In this document: one piece after another, positions 23,261 to 35,559 of the stretch | How the letters are laid out: every line of letters begins with the position of its first letter | Position numbering within the stretch: position 1 is the first letter of the stretch | DNA from: Rattus norvegicus | Lineage: Eukaryota > Chordata > Mammalia > Rodentia > Muridae | Reading direction: 5' to 3' | NCBI RefSeq assembly: GCF_036323735.1 | Contig: NC_086038.1 | Span: 23,406,501 to 23,470,500 of the forward strand | DNA length: 64,000 nt | Position numbers and translations under genes: made by a program | The notes under the pieces: generated by a model | Database searches by the model: none | Told to the model about the DNA's origin: nothing | Seen by the model: only the letters and a program-made list of their open reading frames with translations

Positions 23261-24559
23261 CCCCAGGGTGAATGATGACTCAAGGGAGCTTTACCCTACA
23301 ATCCCTTTGCTTAGCTGGTTAAATTGTAGCCTGGGCTCAAGACTTTCATATAATTTTTTGAACTTCCTGGGTCTTGTACATTTTGTTTTCTTCCTGTGTT
23401 TTAGGAATCTACTTCCTACTCCAAGAAAGAATCTACATTTGGAGATCATTATGGCACAACAGGACTTAGGTAGATGGAGAGGTGGAAGCATTAGCAAATG
23501 CAAGTCTATTCTCCTGAGAAGAGAAAATATAACTTTGATTCATGCATTAGAAGTTGAAGATCAAGTTCTGATGTGGTAATTTAGAATAATGCAGATGCAA
23601 ACTTTATCATTGTTTGATTTACATGTAGCTAACACATTTAACTTATTTAACTTATTTTCTTGGAGATTTTGTTACAATGTCAAGAAACTAATACAAAATG
23701 CAATGGTTTGAATACAGTTAGTGAGAAGTTGAAGACCTGGAAACTGGGACAATTTATTACAAGTAGAATGTAGCTGTTGGTGGAAGGGGAGCTGGGTGGG
23801 GTAGCTGAGATTTCCTGATGGTATAATAAGCCAATGAGAACATCACTTAGAAGACGCAGGACAGGGAACATTTTGAACAAAGTATCATTCATATTATTTC
23901 ACATATATTAAGCTATAGATACCTATCATGGAAGAAAATACTAGAATCTAACTCAAATATTAACCTGAATTGAAGTTTTTAGCACAAAGGCGATAATAGA
24001 GTTAACAAATCCTATTAGAGATAGATGCAGTGGGAAAAAGATTATTGTTCAGAATACATTGTTCAAAAATTCAGACATCTGATATTTGTCAAAGAAAGAG
24101 AAAGCAGAGCAATGGAGGACTTGGAGATAAGTGGACCCTTCACTCCCAAATGCTGTAAAAACCAAAGAGAAAAGATTCAGGCTTTTGTTTTCTTTTTTCC
24201 AAGAAAATGTTGCTGAATTATTGTAAAATTAGTTTGCTCATAAGTCTTAATTGAAGTAAGTCATTGAAATGAGAGAATACAGTGTTACAAGGTACAGAGA
24301 AATACTTTAATATTCTAAGTAATGCATTTGAAGAAAAACAGATAGGGTAATAGCAAAAAGAAAATGTAGAAACGAGATGTGGGATGCTGAAATTTCTGTT
24401 TAATGATGACCTTTGCCTTTGTACAAATGTCAGATAGACTGCTGGAGGAGAGAACGAGAAAGTAGAATAAAGAAAAGAGATAACATTTGACATGTAAATA
24501 CATAAACTAGCCAATAAAAAAGATTTTTGGAGATGCAAAAAAAAGAAATAGAAAAGAAC
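23261..24559. other. AT-rich unassigned sequence
   Basis: No recognisable element. The frames at 23268-23579 (103 residues) and 24218-24538 (106 residues) have no family signature or coding context. Confidence 0.4.
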
Positions 24560-25343
24560 AAATAGAAAGAAAGAAATGGGGGGACGAAAAATGGAGCAAA
24601 GACTAAAGGGCCATCAAGTGACCCTTGGGATCAACTTGAGATCTATCCCGTGGCCAGACATTAAACCTTGGCACTGTTACTTATGCTATGTTGTGCTTGC
24701 AGAAAGGAACCTGGCATGGCTGTCCTCTGAGAGGCTATACCAGCAACTGATTGAGACAGATACAGATTCTCAACATCCAACGTTTAGAAGGAAGTCTGGG
24801 ACCCCTACATAAGAATTAAGGGACAGATTAACAGAACTGTAGGGGATGGAAACCCCATAGGAAGCCCAACAGTGCGAACCCAGACCCCCAGGAGCGCCTA
24901 GAGACTAAGCTATCAACCAAAGAGCATACATGAGCTGGTCCTTGGCCCCTGGCACATATGCAGCAGAAAGCTGACCTGTGAGGCTTCAGTGAGAGCAGAT
25001 ATGCCTAGTCCTGCAGAGACTTGACGTTCCAGGGGAAAGGAGATGCCAGGGGTGGGATTGAGGTGAGGTGAGGTGCGGATGGGGATGGGTGGGCGGGGGT
25101 TAGATAAGTGAGGAAACACACTCTAAGAGGGAACTGGAGGGGTTGGGGATTTAGCTCAGTGGTAGAGCGCTTGCCTAGGAAGTGCAAGGCCCTGGGTTCG
25201 GTCCCCAGCTCCGGAAAAAAAAAGAACCAAAAAAAAAAAAAAAAAAAAAGAGGCAACTGGAAAGGGGAACAGGGTAAAAACTCTGGGAGGAGGGGGACAA
25301 CATTTAGAATGTAAATAAATAAATTAAATTAAATTTTAAAAAT
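24560..25343 (+). mobile_element. L1 3' UTR interrupted by an ID SINE
   Basis: The L1 3' UTR begins near 24565 ('ggagcaaagactaaagggcc') and passes 'gagatctatcccgtggccag', 'ctgtcctctgagaggctata', 'gggatggaaaccccatagga' and 'cctagagactaagctatcaa'. The G-rich tract (25020-25138) follows. After the ID element it resumes at 25262 and ends with 'aacatttagaatgtaaataa' and an A/T-rich tail. It is an old copy with no ORF2. The small frames inside are not genes. Confidence 0.85.
25139..25247 (+). mobile_element. Full-length rat ID SINE
   Basis: The tRNA-Ala/BC1-derived body starts 'ggggttggggatttagctca' and ends 'ggtccccagctccgg', followed by an A-rich tail with an internal AGAACC. Pol III-type A box (tagctcagtgg, 25152-25162) and B box (ggttcggtcc, 25195-25204) are intact by eye. 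Target-site duplications are aagagggaactgga (25125-25138) and aagaggcaactgga (25248-25261), with one mismatch. It is inserted in the L1 3' UTR. It is a retroposon and not a functional tRNA or the BC1 gene itself, which lies in a unique single-copy context. Confidence 0.96.
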
Positions 25344-28089
25344 AGAGGAAAGTTCTCAAGGAGAATAATTGGAGAGGGACACCAAGAGCTCTGCACACAG
25401 ATACAATTTATGTTTAAGAGCAAAATGGAAACAGGAGGTCATCCCAGACTTGACGTATGTAGATACAAATAAATATTCTCACAACAATGGAACATAATAC
25501 TTAATACTTGGTATTTACATATTTTATGATGGTATAAACACAAAGAAATCAAAAAAATTTGATTATATAATTGTTAAGGCTATAATTTGACCAGATATCA
25601 TAAATGTACATTAAGAAGTCAAATAACAGAACTCTGTTGGGGTTACAACCCAGAGTAAAACAATATTTTACAAATACAAGATGAATGTATTCAAAGAATA
25701 AAATACATAAGTATAACATACCATGAAAGGCAATAGTAAAGGAGGCAAGGAGCAGCATTTCCTCCCAATTAATAAAGGAACAAATAGTAAACTGCACAGA
25801 CAAGTATTTATTAACCCACTGAATGCTGTGGGCATTCATAGATAGAACTTTGCTTTGAGCAGTCTGCAAGATGTTAATAAAGGACATAGCTAAAACCTTG
25901 GGTAGTTGCATTATGAAACCTAATTCATTCAGCAGGCCGCTTTATGACTTGTGACAGTCACAAGGGTTTCTTGCCTTTAATCTCATTTATCTTTACTATG
26001 TGTGAACAAGGAGAGTTAGAACTTGGATCTTGCCAACACCCATTGGCCATGTGGTCTTAACTGAACATTGGGTTGCTTTACCAATTCTCAAAGACTTGAG
26101 TCTCAGGAAATCTACTCTTGTATACTGGAGACTCTGATTTTCATTAGAAGGAGGTAGGGTAAGCAAGAAAACATTCAAACATTCATAGAAGAGTAGAATT
26201 CAATAAATAGAGGTGTGGAGAATTCTGGAAAAGAGGAAGTATAAGCATTTCTAAACACAATATGTAAGAAAAGGTTCAGCAAGCATGAACAATGGTACAC
26301 ACATAAACAAAGAGTGTTGCCTGACCACTGGAGAGAGCACATAGCTGCAAACAATGACAGTGCTCTCACTGCTGCTAAGTGTAAAAGACAGTAAAATACA
26401 CCAGGATTTGAAAAGCTATTTTTAGACTTGAAGAGCTTAGTCTTCTCCACATTGAATGTGCATCTATATGGTGGTGACCAATTTATTTTTTATTTATTTA
26501 AAAATGGAAAAAAAAGAAAAAAAACATGTCTCAGAAAACAAAATGATTAACCAGAAGAATGAATAGATAAATTCATCGTAATTCAAAATAAATCACTACC
26601 ATTGCTTCTATTTTCCTGAAATTCCACAAAAGCCTTGACATGGATAATATGTTTGCATCTAAAATGATTTTGCACCCCCCCCCTCTTCTGCAGAAGCAGT
26701 TCAATAGAGAATACTCAATTGAAAGCCAAGAAAGAGTTGGAATGCATTTTACATTCGTTTTCTTCAAAGAATAAAAATCTAACAATGCTAACTTACAGGT
26801 TCCATTAGTTCTGGCTTGCTTCTAAGCCTTGATAGTTGCCCAAGAATATGATCGCAGAAATACTTTTCAGTGTCGCAAACTGAAAAGTTAACAGTAAAAG
26901 TTCAGACAACATCAAGACTTATCATAAGTCATCATTTGCATAGCCCTCATTTAACCTTCTTCTGGCCAAGGAGTAAGCAGATTCAAACACACTTAGTAAT
27001 GCAGTCCTCTTGATATCAGGGTGTATGGAGAAATGGCTGTCTGGTTCTATCCTAATAAGGATTCTCAGAAACAGCCAAGATGGCGAATAGCTGACATTAG
27101 TTGGTACTGCTGGTTGCAAAGCCATATCTTCTACATGGTAACTATGTGTGTACTGTATTTTAGTACTCTCTTGTAATAAATACATGACTTCAGTGAAAAT
27201 CAGCCCTCCAGTATCTACAAGTGAATAATAAAATGTGTGTAACAAATAAATGTGATATCCTGAAAACTACATTATAACTTTAGCTTTAGAGACACGCTCA
27301 CAAGTAATGTAGAAAAGCTATGGGCTACAAATAATGTATTCTTTATAATGTTTTACTTGTACTCACAAATGGACAAGCATCAATGGAAAAAATTTTTCTC
27401 TCTGAATTACAGCCACAAATACTGTTGAACGAGTGTGAAGACCCATGAGTTTCTTCCCTTTAAATTGATATTTAAATAATTGAAATCGTATTAGATATGA
27501 TCTTAATCCTGCTTCTCCTCTTAATGTCTTCAAATAATAAGCCTTTCCCCATTCTACTCCCACAACATCCCTAATCACAATAAACATTTTTAATGGCTTT
27601 ATACAGTTATATTAAGTGGGTTCCTCACCATGTACTTGGCCAGACCGCCTGCTTGGAAATGTAGGTTATTCAGATGGTGTTATTATAACATCAACTATGT
27701 TTAATATCTATGCATTCTGATCTTTTCAATTTTTAATTTGTTTTAGTATAAACAGCTGTAAATTGCCAGAGCGTCCTCAGGAATTTTTAATGGTAGAAGC
27801 ATGTTAACAAACCAGAGTACTAATGCACACTCTTCTTGCCAGTCTTAAAATTAACCCGTATGAAGACATCTTAGCGTAGGCCATGTGTCTTTTTTATATT
27901 TCCTCTAATTGTATTTCACTGATGGTGAGGAGCGGAGAGGCCTTGCTCATATGTTATCTTGCTGATTCTACGAGTAAAGGAATTAAGCACTGTCTGCTTT
28001 TGCTCCTATAAAATTAATGACACTGTGTTCACACTGTTTTCTAGACTGACATCCTATAGGAAACAAATATATATCATAAAAGCAACATT
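25344..28089. other. Long AT-rich stretch, nothing recognised
   Basis: About 2.7 kb without a recognisable gene or young repeat. The longest frame (25549-25911 minus, 120 residues) is hydrophobic and low in coding signal. A C9 run lies near 26676. Confidence 0.4.
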
Positions 28090-28300
28090 ATCTTTTCTGT
28101 GCATACATGTGCACACTATGTGTGCTCTCATGCACATGTACAACATGAATGTGCATGAAAGCCAGAAGGCCACACTGGCTCTCATTTCTCAGACATGGCC
28201 TACCTTATTGGCTAATATAAACTTTTTCCTTGGCCTAGAGCCCACTGAGTCAGGCAGGCTGGCTGACCAGTGCGATCTGGGATCAATCTGTCTCTAAGAT
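28090..28300 (-). mobile_element. Diverged B4-type SINE fragment
   Basis: On the plus strand, 'catgaaagccagaaggccac', 'ctcatttctcagacatggcc', 'ctagagcccactgagtcagg' and 'ggctggctgaccagtgcgat' follow the reverse complement of the B1-like half of B4 elements. The tRNA-like half is missing. Confidence 0.6.
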
Positions 28301-29149
28301 TATAAATGTGGAGAAACGTTTTTATGAGTCCTTGAGAGCTGGACTTAGGTTCTAGTGCTTGTATGAAAAAGATCGTAGCTCTTCAATGTCTCCATTCCAT
28401 TGACTTTGTGTATTTTGACTTTCATTTTACATATACAAATTTTAATATTTTTTAGGAAGTAGACAAAATAACTTATTGCGATTACTTGGGGCACCTTGGT
28501 TTTTGTTTGTTTGTTGTTGTTAATTTTGTTTTTGGAAAAAAAAGATGCTAACTTCATCAGTGCCTGCAGGGGTTAACAGAGTCTCAAAGCCACATAAGGG
28601 ATTTCTTCCTTGATATATATCTTAACTTTTATCACACAACAAACTGATCTTTATTTTGTTCTATGTCCTAGCTGCCAATTCTTTCTCATTACCCTGGTCT
28701 TCTAATCTGACATCAGTTTCACTCTACTTAAATTAGGTCTGGGTAGGCTAGATCTCCCTCCCTGCCCTTTCTTCGACATTAGAATTCTTTTCTTTACACC
28801 TTAGCCTGTTAAGCTTCTGAATCATTTGGTGAAAGTTTAAAAATAAATTCTATTAGCATACCCAGAAGAATTGAATTAATTCATTAATGAATAGGGCCTG
28901 AGATTTACAAAAGACTAGTTCCCTAAAAATAGGAGGTTAATATGAAACTATCATTTAATATCATGCAGATTACTTGACAAAATCACCCCGGTCAAAGGAA
29001 GGGAAGCTGCTCTTTTGAAGTGAACAATAGTTTAAGCAGAGGTCCACCTGATCACAGTGTAGGGAATAAATGACAATGAGAGGTCAAGCATAAAGGATGT
29101 TTATGTTTCAATCCTACAAGGAACATCTCAGAAGAGGGGGTGAAAGGAA
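28301..29149. other. Unassigned sequence
   Basis: AT-rich. It contains a GTTTGTTTGTT stretch near 28505 and no recognisable gene. Confidence 0.4.
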
Positions 29150-29660
29150 CATAGGACTCGGAGATCAGTAAGTGTAGAGAGAATCTCTTATAAGCATCAC
29201 CTGTCAATAAAAAATAAGCTAATGGTCAATGAGCTGAGGACGAAAATAGGAAGTGGGACACTGGCAGAGAGAGAGAGAGGATTCTGGCCGATAGTGAGAA
29301 GTCTGGGAGGTCTGCCTTGGAACGTTGAGGAGGTCAGAAGCGTAGGAGCTGAACAAAGATAACCATTCACATACAGAAACCTAGGATAGAGTAAAAAGGG
29401 GAGATTTGCCTGAAATGCTGAAGAGATGGATGTAAACAGCAATGAGCTTAACTTAGGCTAGAATAAAGAGCTGATTCACCTTGGACTCGCATACAGGAAG
29501 CTGAGAAGAGGTAGCTAACCACATAGAAGGTGTAGACTAGTTTAAGTGGGTTAAATAAGTTACAAGCTACTCCGGGAATGAGCCAAAGCATATGGCCTAG
29601 GCATTGATTATTAAATAATTAGTCTCAGAGTTGTCCTTATAGGTTCAGGGGCTGGAAGGA
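29150..29660 (+). repeat. Probable rodent ERV LTR remnant
   Basis: The order 'agcatcacctgtcaataaaa', 'gctaatggtcaatgagctga', 'aggaagtgggacactggcag', a purine-rich middle, and 'ctgattattaaat'-like sequence with 'attagtctcagagttgtcct' resembles a solo LTR of a rodent class II endogenous retrovirus. No internal retroviral genes accompany it. The family and exact ends are uncertain. Confidence 0.45.
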
Positions 29661-30171
29661 AAACAGTTTTTTTTAAACAAGGAAGATGACTGCAAAGCTG
29701 TGTTCTACACAGGGCACAGCCATTTCTATCCTGTAGTTACTGCCGCTGCAGTTGCCAGCCCAAGAACTACATAAAATTGGTTCATCAGCATTTCATCAGA
29801 CATGAGGGAGTTCTGAAGACTCCACCCATCACTGACAGACTGTTGGATGTAGTTGATGGTTACAAGAGTTTCTTCACTGGTGGTACTTCTGGTAAGTTGC
29901 TTCTGTTGATATAAATAACTTCTATTCATGTTCATGTAGTTAATAATAATTTAATTCAATTGTCAAAAGAAATGACAGCATTTTTAATGTTCTCCCTGTT
30001 TATTTTATCAATATATGCTTGATATATATGCTTGTTGCTTGTGTATTCATAGATAATGCTTGCTCAATTACAAGATTTCTCATACACCTTCCATTTCTAT
30101 AGACAATCATTTCATCAAGGATTTAAAAACCTCTCCATAGGGTTTATCCTTAAGTTTATATTAGCCATATA
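29661..30171. other. Unassigned sequence
   Basis: The minus-strand 69-residue frame at 29726-29935 lies in less AT-rich sequence that may be part of a dispersed rodent repeat. I cannot identify it. The rest is AT-rich. Confidence 0.3.
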
Positions 30172-30558
30172 TCTTTTTCCCCATCTTTATTAACTTGAGT
30201 ATTTCTTATTTACATTTCAATTAATAATAATCGCCAACATCCCCCTAACCCCTCCACCTCCCCTTCTTTATGGGTGTTCCCCTCCCCATCCTCCCCCCAT
30301 TACCACCCTCCCCCACAACAATCACGTTCACTGGAGGTTCAGTCTTGGCAGGACCAAGGGCTTCCCCTTCCACTGGTGCTCTTACTAGGCTATTCACTGC
30401 TACCTATGAGGTCAGAGTCCAGGGTCAGTCCATGTATAGTCTTTGGGTAGTGGCTTAGTCCCTGGAAGCTCTGGTTGGTTGGCATTGTTGTTCATAGGGG
30501 GTCTCGAGCCCCTTCAAGCTCTTCCAGTCCTTTCTCTGATTCCTTCATCAGGGGTTTT
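30172..30558 (-). mobile_element. L1 3' UTR fragment
   Basis: The reverse complement of a young-looking L1 3' end, very similar to 56528-56920: 'attaacttgagtatttctta', 'tttatgggtgttcccctccc', 'ggttcagtcttggcaggacc', 'ggtgctcttactaggctatt', 'atgtatagtctttgggtagt', 'tctcgagccccttcaagctc'. It is truncated at about 30558, after 'ccttcatcagggg'. No ORF2 is present. Confidence 0.92.
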
Positions 30559-30635
30559 ACAGTTTCTAATTTTCAGGATAACATATGATATTCGACTCCT
30601 CCTGCCATGCTGTAGAAACTCCCAAGGAGACCATC

Positions 30636-30840
30636 TTCTAATGGTTCCCCACCCTCCTAATGCTTGTGATACTCTAATACAGTTCCCATTGTTGTGTGAC
30701 CCCCAACAATAAGATTATTTTCTTGCAACCTCGTAACTGTAATTTTGCAACTGTTATGAATTGTAATATAAATATCTAATATACAGGATGTCTGCTATGA
30801 CCCCTGTGGGGGTCATGAACCACAGGTTGAAAAGCAGTGT
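30636..30840 (+). mobile_element. Non-autonomous hAT element (URR1-like)
   Basis: About 205 bp with decayed terminal inverted repeats: 'ggttccccacc' at the left and 'aggttgaaaagcagtg' at the right, close to the CAGTGGTTCTCAACC ends of hAT-Charlie relatives. The internal order 'ctaatacagttcccattgtt', 'tgacccccaacaataagatt', 'ctgtaattttgcaactgtta', 'tatctaatatacaggatgtc' matches the rodent URR1 type. There is no transposase. The 8-bp target duplication is not obvious. Confidence 0.88.
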
Positions 30841-31144
30841 TTTAGGGTTCAGGATGCAACAGTGGGAAGTGGCCCTCTCTTGACTTGCATGTGAGCAAGA
30901 AGGAAATCTCTGCCATTTAGCTTCTGCGAGTTGAGAGCTGTCTACTGCTATTCGATATTTTAGTCTAATCTTTTGAGTAAAGGGATTTTTATCTGCAGTC
31001 ACAAGAGATAATCTTTCCCTTAAAAACAAAAAAACAAAAGAACATTTATTTCTTTAAAATCCTTTTAAAAATTAGTGAAAATAATGAAATTGTTTCTTGT
31101 GACTCATGTGTACTTAAGTGAAGTATTTTCTTAGGTTATTTTTT

Positions 31145-31305
31145 AGATTTACATTTATTTACTTATATTGTGTAAAAGAAGGCATGGCATGTGTGTGCCA
31201 CAGGGTGTATGTGGAGCTCAGTAGACCACTTGTTCTCAGATTCTAGAGTATGGCTTCCAGCGATCTCACCAGGTTGGTAGAAAGCTTTTACCTGCTGAAC
31301 CAGCT
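31145..31305 (-). mobile_element. RSINE1/B4-type SINE
   Basis: On the plus strand: 'gtgtgtgccacagggtgtat', 'gtggagctcagtagaccact', 'tagagtatggcttccagcga', 'ttacctgctgaaccagctca'. This is the reverse complement of a diverged RSINE1-like SINE ending in the tRNA-like head. Confidence 0.72.
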
Positions 31306-31871
31306 CACTGATGCTTATATTCATGGTTGTTTATTTTTGCTTAGATTTATTATTTGTTCGTTTCACTTTCTTTTGTTTTTGTTTTGTTTTATTTTGTTTT
31401 CAAGACCAAGATTTACTCCATGGGGTCTAGTTCACCAAATTTTTTTTCTTTGCATTTTTGTAGTATGTTCATGTTAACAAACTCTACCATATATTATTAC
31501 AAAAATTCCTAGTCCCCTCAAACTAAGTTAGACAAACCTTGCTTTGTCCCACCCAAGACAGTATACACTGCCAAAATTTTCCTTCTTCTACCTTAAAAAT
31601 CAATAAAAATTATATATACATATAATGATATATAGTCAATATATCTTGCTACATCTTGATATACATATTGATCTGACATATGTAATATATAAATAGTATA
31701 TATAACATATTGGTGGATATAATTATATATGATATTTAATGTCTTTATATATGTCAATGTTTATTAACACATAATGCACATATTAACATACACACAATAT
31801 AAAACATATATTAATATGTATATATATATTTATTCACAATATATCCATGTATAATGGCAATATACATTGAG

Positions 31872-31915
<44 letters not shown>

Positions 31916-32224
31916 TAGTGTATGTTTATGTACAAATAAATATAATGAATGACAGCCAGTGAAAAAAGAACATAGAAATCCATTGAATGATGCCATTCAA
32001 AGTAAGTTTTGTTACACAATGACTTGACACATTAGGTAAAGTATATTTGAAGGAAGATTTACTTACAACAATTCTACTGCTGACTATTAAAATCTAGAAT
32101 CCAACCAACATGAAGGGAATTAAGAGGCTACAGCAAGTACAGGAAGCTCACCTGCCCTCTTTTCTTCTGTCTGAGAAAGTGAGCCTCTTTCTTTCCTTTC
32201 TGTTTTTTCTGTTTTTCTTTTTCC
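31306..32224. other. AT-rich sequence with a (TG)n tract
   Basis: No gene is recognised. 31600-31860 is TATATA-rich low-complexity DNA. A (TG)n tract lies at 31880-31909. Confidence 0.5.
31880..31909. repeat. (TG)n microsatellite
   Basis: About 15 TG units following a TA-rich stretch. Confidence 0.95.
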
Positions 32225-33100
32225 CATAATTATATATTTTATTTATTTTTAACTTATTCACTTATCCCAATCACTACCTGCCTTCTAGTCACCCACTCCC
32301 ACAAACCTACTCCCTACCCCCTCCCTTATCCTCTGAGTGAGTGCCCCCCCATATCCCCCTACCCGGGTACATCAAGCCTCTATGAGGCTAGGTGCATCGT
32401 CCGAGATTGAGGCCAGACAAGGCGGCCCAGCTATCCCACAGCTATCCCACAGACAGGCAACACGTTTTGGGATAGTCCCTGTTCTAGTTGTTTAGGACCC
32501 ACATGAAGACCGAGTTACACATGTGATGCATATGAACAGGGAGACTTAGGTTCAGCCTGTGTATACTCTTCTGTGCTTCAGATACTGAGAGCTCCCAGGG
32601 TCCAGGGTTGTTGACACTGTTGATCTTCCTGTGCAGTTCCTATCCCATTTAGGGCCCTCAATCCTTCCTCTAACTCTTCCTTAAGAGTCCAGTGATCGGC
32701 TGTGGGTCTCTGCATCTGTCTCAGACAGCTGCTGCCTCTGGAGGCTCTAAGAGGACAGTTATGCTAGGCTTCTGTCTGTAAGCTTAGCGGAGTATTATTA
32801 ATAAAGTCAGTGATTAATGCTTGTCAATGGTATAGGTCTCAAGTTGGGCTGACGATTAAGCAGCCATTCCCTCAGTCTGTGCTGCATCCCCCATCCCTGA
32901 ATTTCTTGTAGACAGGACACATTTTTTTGGTCAAAAGTTTTGTGGGTGGGTTGTTGTCCATAGGGCTCCACTGTGGTTCCTGCCTGGCTCTCAGGTTCCT
33001 CATCCCCAGTGCTGTGAGTCAGAGCTAAGGCCACCCCCATTGATTCTTCCATGCCTCGCTTATGCCAGGTCTCTCTCTGTCTTGTCCTGGTGATGCTCCC
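32225..33100 (-). mobile_element. Old rodent L1 (Lx-type) 3' UTR
   Basis: On the plus strand: 'tttaacttattcacttatcc', C-rich blocks, 'acatcaagcctctatgaggc', 'gagattgaggccagacaagg', 'ttgacactgttgatcttcct', 'ggctgtgggtctctgcatct', 'tctgtctgtaagcttagcgg', 'cattccctcagtctgtgctg', 'ttgtgggtgggttgttgtcc'. This is the reverse complement of a long Lx-type 3' UTR. A perfect 11-bp tandem duplication (AGCTATCCCAC) lies at 32429-32450. The 32807-33052 frame is a shadow. Confidence 0.82.
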
Positions 33101-35139
33101 TCCCTTCAGCCACTCAAGGCAATGGATGTAGCCACTGCTGTGAAGAGCTCGAAAGCTGAAGCTAGTGTGTAATTAGAGAATGTGTTTTAACCAGATTCCA
33201 AACGATTTGAACCCAAACCAGAATAGAACTTCATTCCACTCCTTTAAACATGTTTTTGATCTTCAAATAGACACTTTCCCCTTGAAAGCCATGCATGTGT
33301 TTCGATTATACTTTTTATTAACATATTTTGAGAGTTGTGTTTTATTAGCAAATCTACTCAAGCTTTTACAATTATGCTTTAAATTCATAGATTTTTCCTT
33401 ACTCTCCTAATTTGTTTCTTCATTGAAAAAAAAGACAAATAAAAAATACATAAAATCAGAAAAAATAACCCAAGATAAAAAAAGGCCAAGCAATTAAAAC
33501 ACTTGCTGTGGTTAGTCTCAACTTAGCTGCTTCAGGCTTCTGAGGAGATTTAATAAATAAAAATATCTTCAATAGTAAAGTCTTTGAGCTATGAAATGGC
33601 TCATTAAGTGTGAACAGAAAATACTTTGTAATGATTTTAAGCCTGAATACCACAAACATCATCGTTTTCCTTTACTGTTTATGAAATATATTATTTAGCG
33701 TTCTGAGGGTTCCAGTTTTATGATTTCAACAATAATACTGTGAAGGTGTCTGTCGAATTCTAAAGATATTGTTTCTTGTCTGCTGTGAGAACTGGGAAGA
33801 GACATTAAAAGGGTTTCTCCTTCATTTGTGAAATGAATACATTATTTCCTAGTATTTTATTCAATCTATAATATTGTAATTTTGATTTACACAGTTTGAT
33901 TTATGTCTGCTTAAATCTACGCCACTGCATTTAGATCTAGTACATTCCTTAGTGTTCATTGGAAATGTCTTCTCTTCCTTTACTAATATGAAATATCATA
34001 TCAAAAATCTTTCAACACTTGTGGTTCAAGTTTCTTTCATGGCTTCTCCATCTGTAACAGAATTTTCAGTAGAAAGGCTGACTTCTAGGATGGCTGCCTT
34101 CGTGGTCAGAAGCACCTGTATTCACCACACTGCCTATAACTGAACAGGAGATGTGTGAACTTAGCAGCTGTGCAATAGTGCCAAGCCGTCATCCCATGGA
34201 ACAACTTATAGCAGGCTGGAGAAGTCACAAGCCAGACAGAGTAGTCATATATAAACCAGAGCGTGCACACACGTGAAGGCACATACATGTTCATACAGAT
34301 AAAAGAAGTACACACCTCTGCATGTACCCATACAACCTCAGAGAGGAGATCTTATTTCCTGTCTTGTTCCTTCACATTCTCAACCAGTAATGCTGTCGCA
34401 TGGCTTCGAAAACTACTAAATTTCCTCTGATGGAGGAGTGTGGGTTTTTTTTTTTTTTTTGGTTTAAAAACATTTAGAAGCTTATGTTCAGGAGCTCTTA
34501 AGTTCCACCCCTCATATTTTTCCTGAAGTGATTGACATCAAGGGCAACCACTCCATTAAGAAAAACACCTCACCCTATCATTTTGTGTTCTTGCCTTCTG
34601 GCCCTGAAATCAGTCAAAACTTGTGCAAAAAAACTGAAGAGAGCACTGAAGCTGGGAACAAGATAGGGTGGGAAATACAACGGGAAGTTGGCAGTAATAT
34701 ATGGATATGATCAATAAACATTGTATAAGAGATGTTCAAAGAAAGAAAAATGTATTAAAAATAAGCACAATAAAACTGGTATTCAGAAATGGACAAATTT
34801 TCCCATGGCCTGGATTGTTTGCTATCTACAGCTAGCATTTTATTGCACATTTAGGCTTTCTGTGCTGTGTGCTGAAAATTTATAACTGAAAATTGTCTAA
34901 TTCACAATGTCAATCATTTCTTTAAAAAGGCTTAAAAGGATTTGTGCACATGTGTGTGTGTGCACTTGTGTTCCAAAAAGCTAACGTTCTATTTCAGGGA
35001 AAGAAATAGTGGCACAGTATAGTCTGTCTTACGTATTTTAGGTGCATATCAAACTAGGTTTTGATGTATATGTAGAGTAAAATGTTGGTGGCCATCAAGC
35101 AAATTAACGTTTCTATCATCTACTGTCTTAGGATTTTGC
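33101..35139. other. Unassigned AT-rich stretch
   Basis: About 2 kb without a recognisable gene or young element. A T16 run lies at 34445-34460. A short tandem-like CACA/CATA patch lies at 34262-34330. Confidence 0.4.
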
Positions 35140-35462
35140 TGCTGTGAACCATGACCAACAACACATCTCTTATAAAGGACATTTAATTGGGGTTCGCTTA
35201 CAGGTTCAGAGGTTCAGTCTATTATCATCAAGAAAAGAACATGGCAGCATCCAGACAGGCATGAACTGGAGAAGCTGAGAGTTCCACCTCTTGTTCTGAA
35301 GCCAACTAGGAGAAGACTGGTTTTCAAGCAACTAGAAGGATGGTAAGGCTCACATCCACAAAGATACACTTCTAACAACGCCACACCTACTCCAACAAGG
35401 CCACCCCCATACAGTGTCACTCCCTGGGCCAAGCATGTATGAACATTCACATTTTCCACACT
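35140..35462. repeat. Second common rodent interspersed repeat (family Y)
   Basis: Contains 'ctgctgtgaaccatgaccaa', 'cttataaaggacatttaatt', 'cttacaggttcagaggttca', 'gaacatggcagcatccagac', 'gctgagagttccacctcttg', 'cactccctgggccaagcatg'. This is a very frequent rodent repeat layout that I cannot name with confidence. The 35214-35471 frame lies wholly within it. Confidence 0.65.
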
Positions 35463-35559
35463 TTGTGACACAGATACTTAAAAAGTCTATTCTCAATACA
35501 ATTTATATCATGAAATATAACTATATCACTCACGTTATATATGACATCTATCCCTACAG

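Noticed and set aside
25139..25212. tRNA-Ala-like sequence
   Set aside because: It is the ID SINE: A-rich tail, target duplications and no intact cloverleaf expected. Not a tRNA gene.
25549..25911. 120-residue open frame on the minus strand
   Set aside because: Lies in AT-rich sequence with biased hydrophobic content and no family signature.
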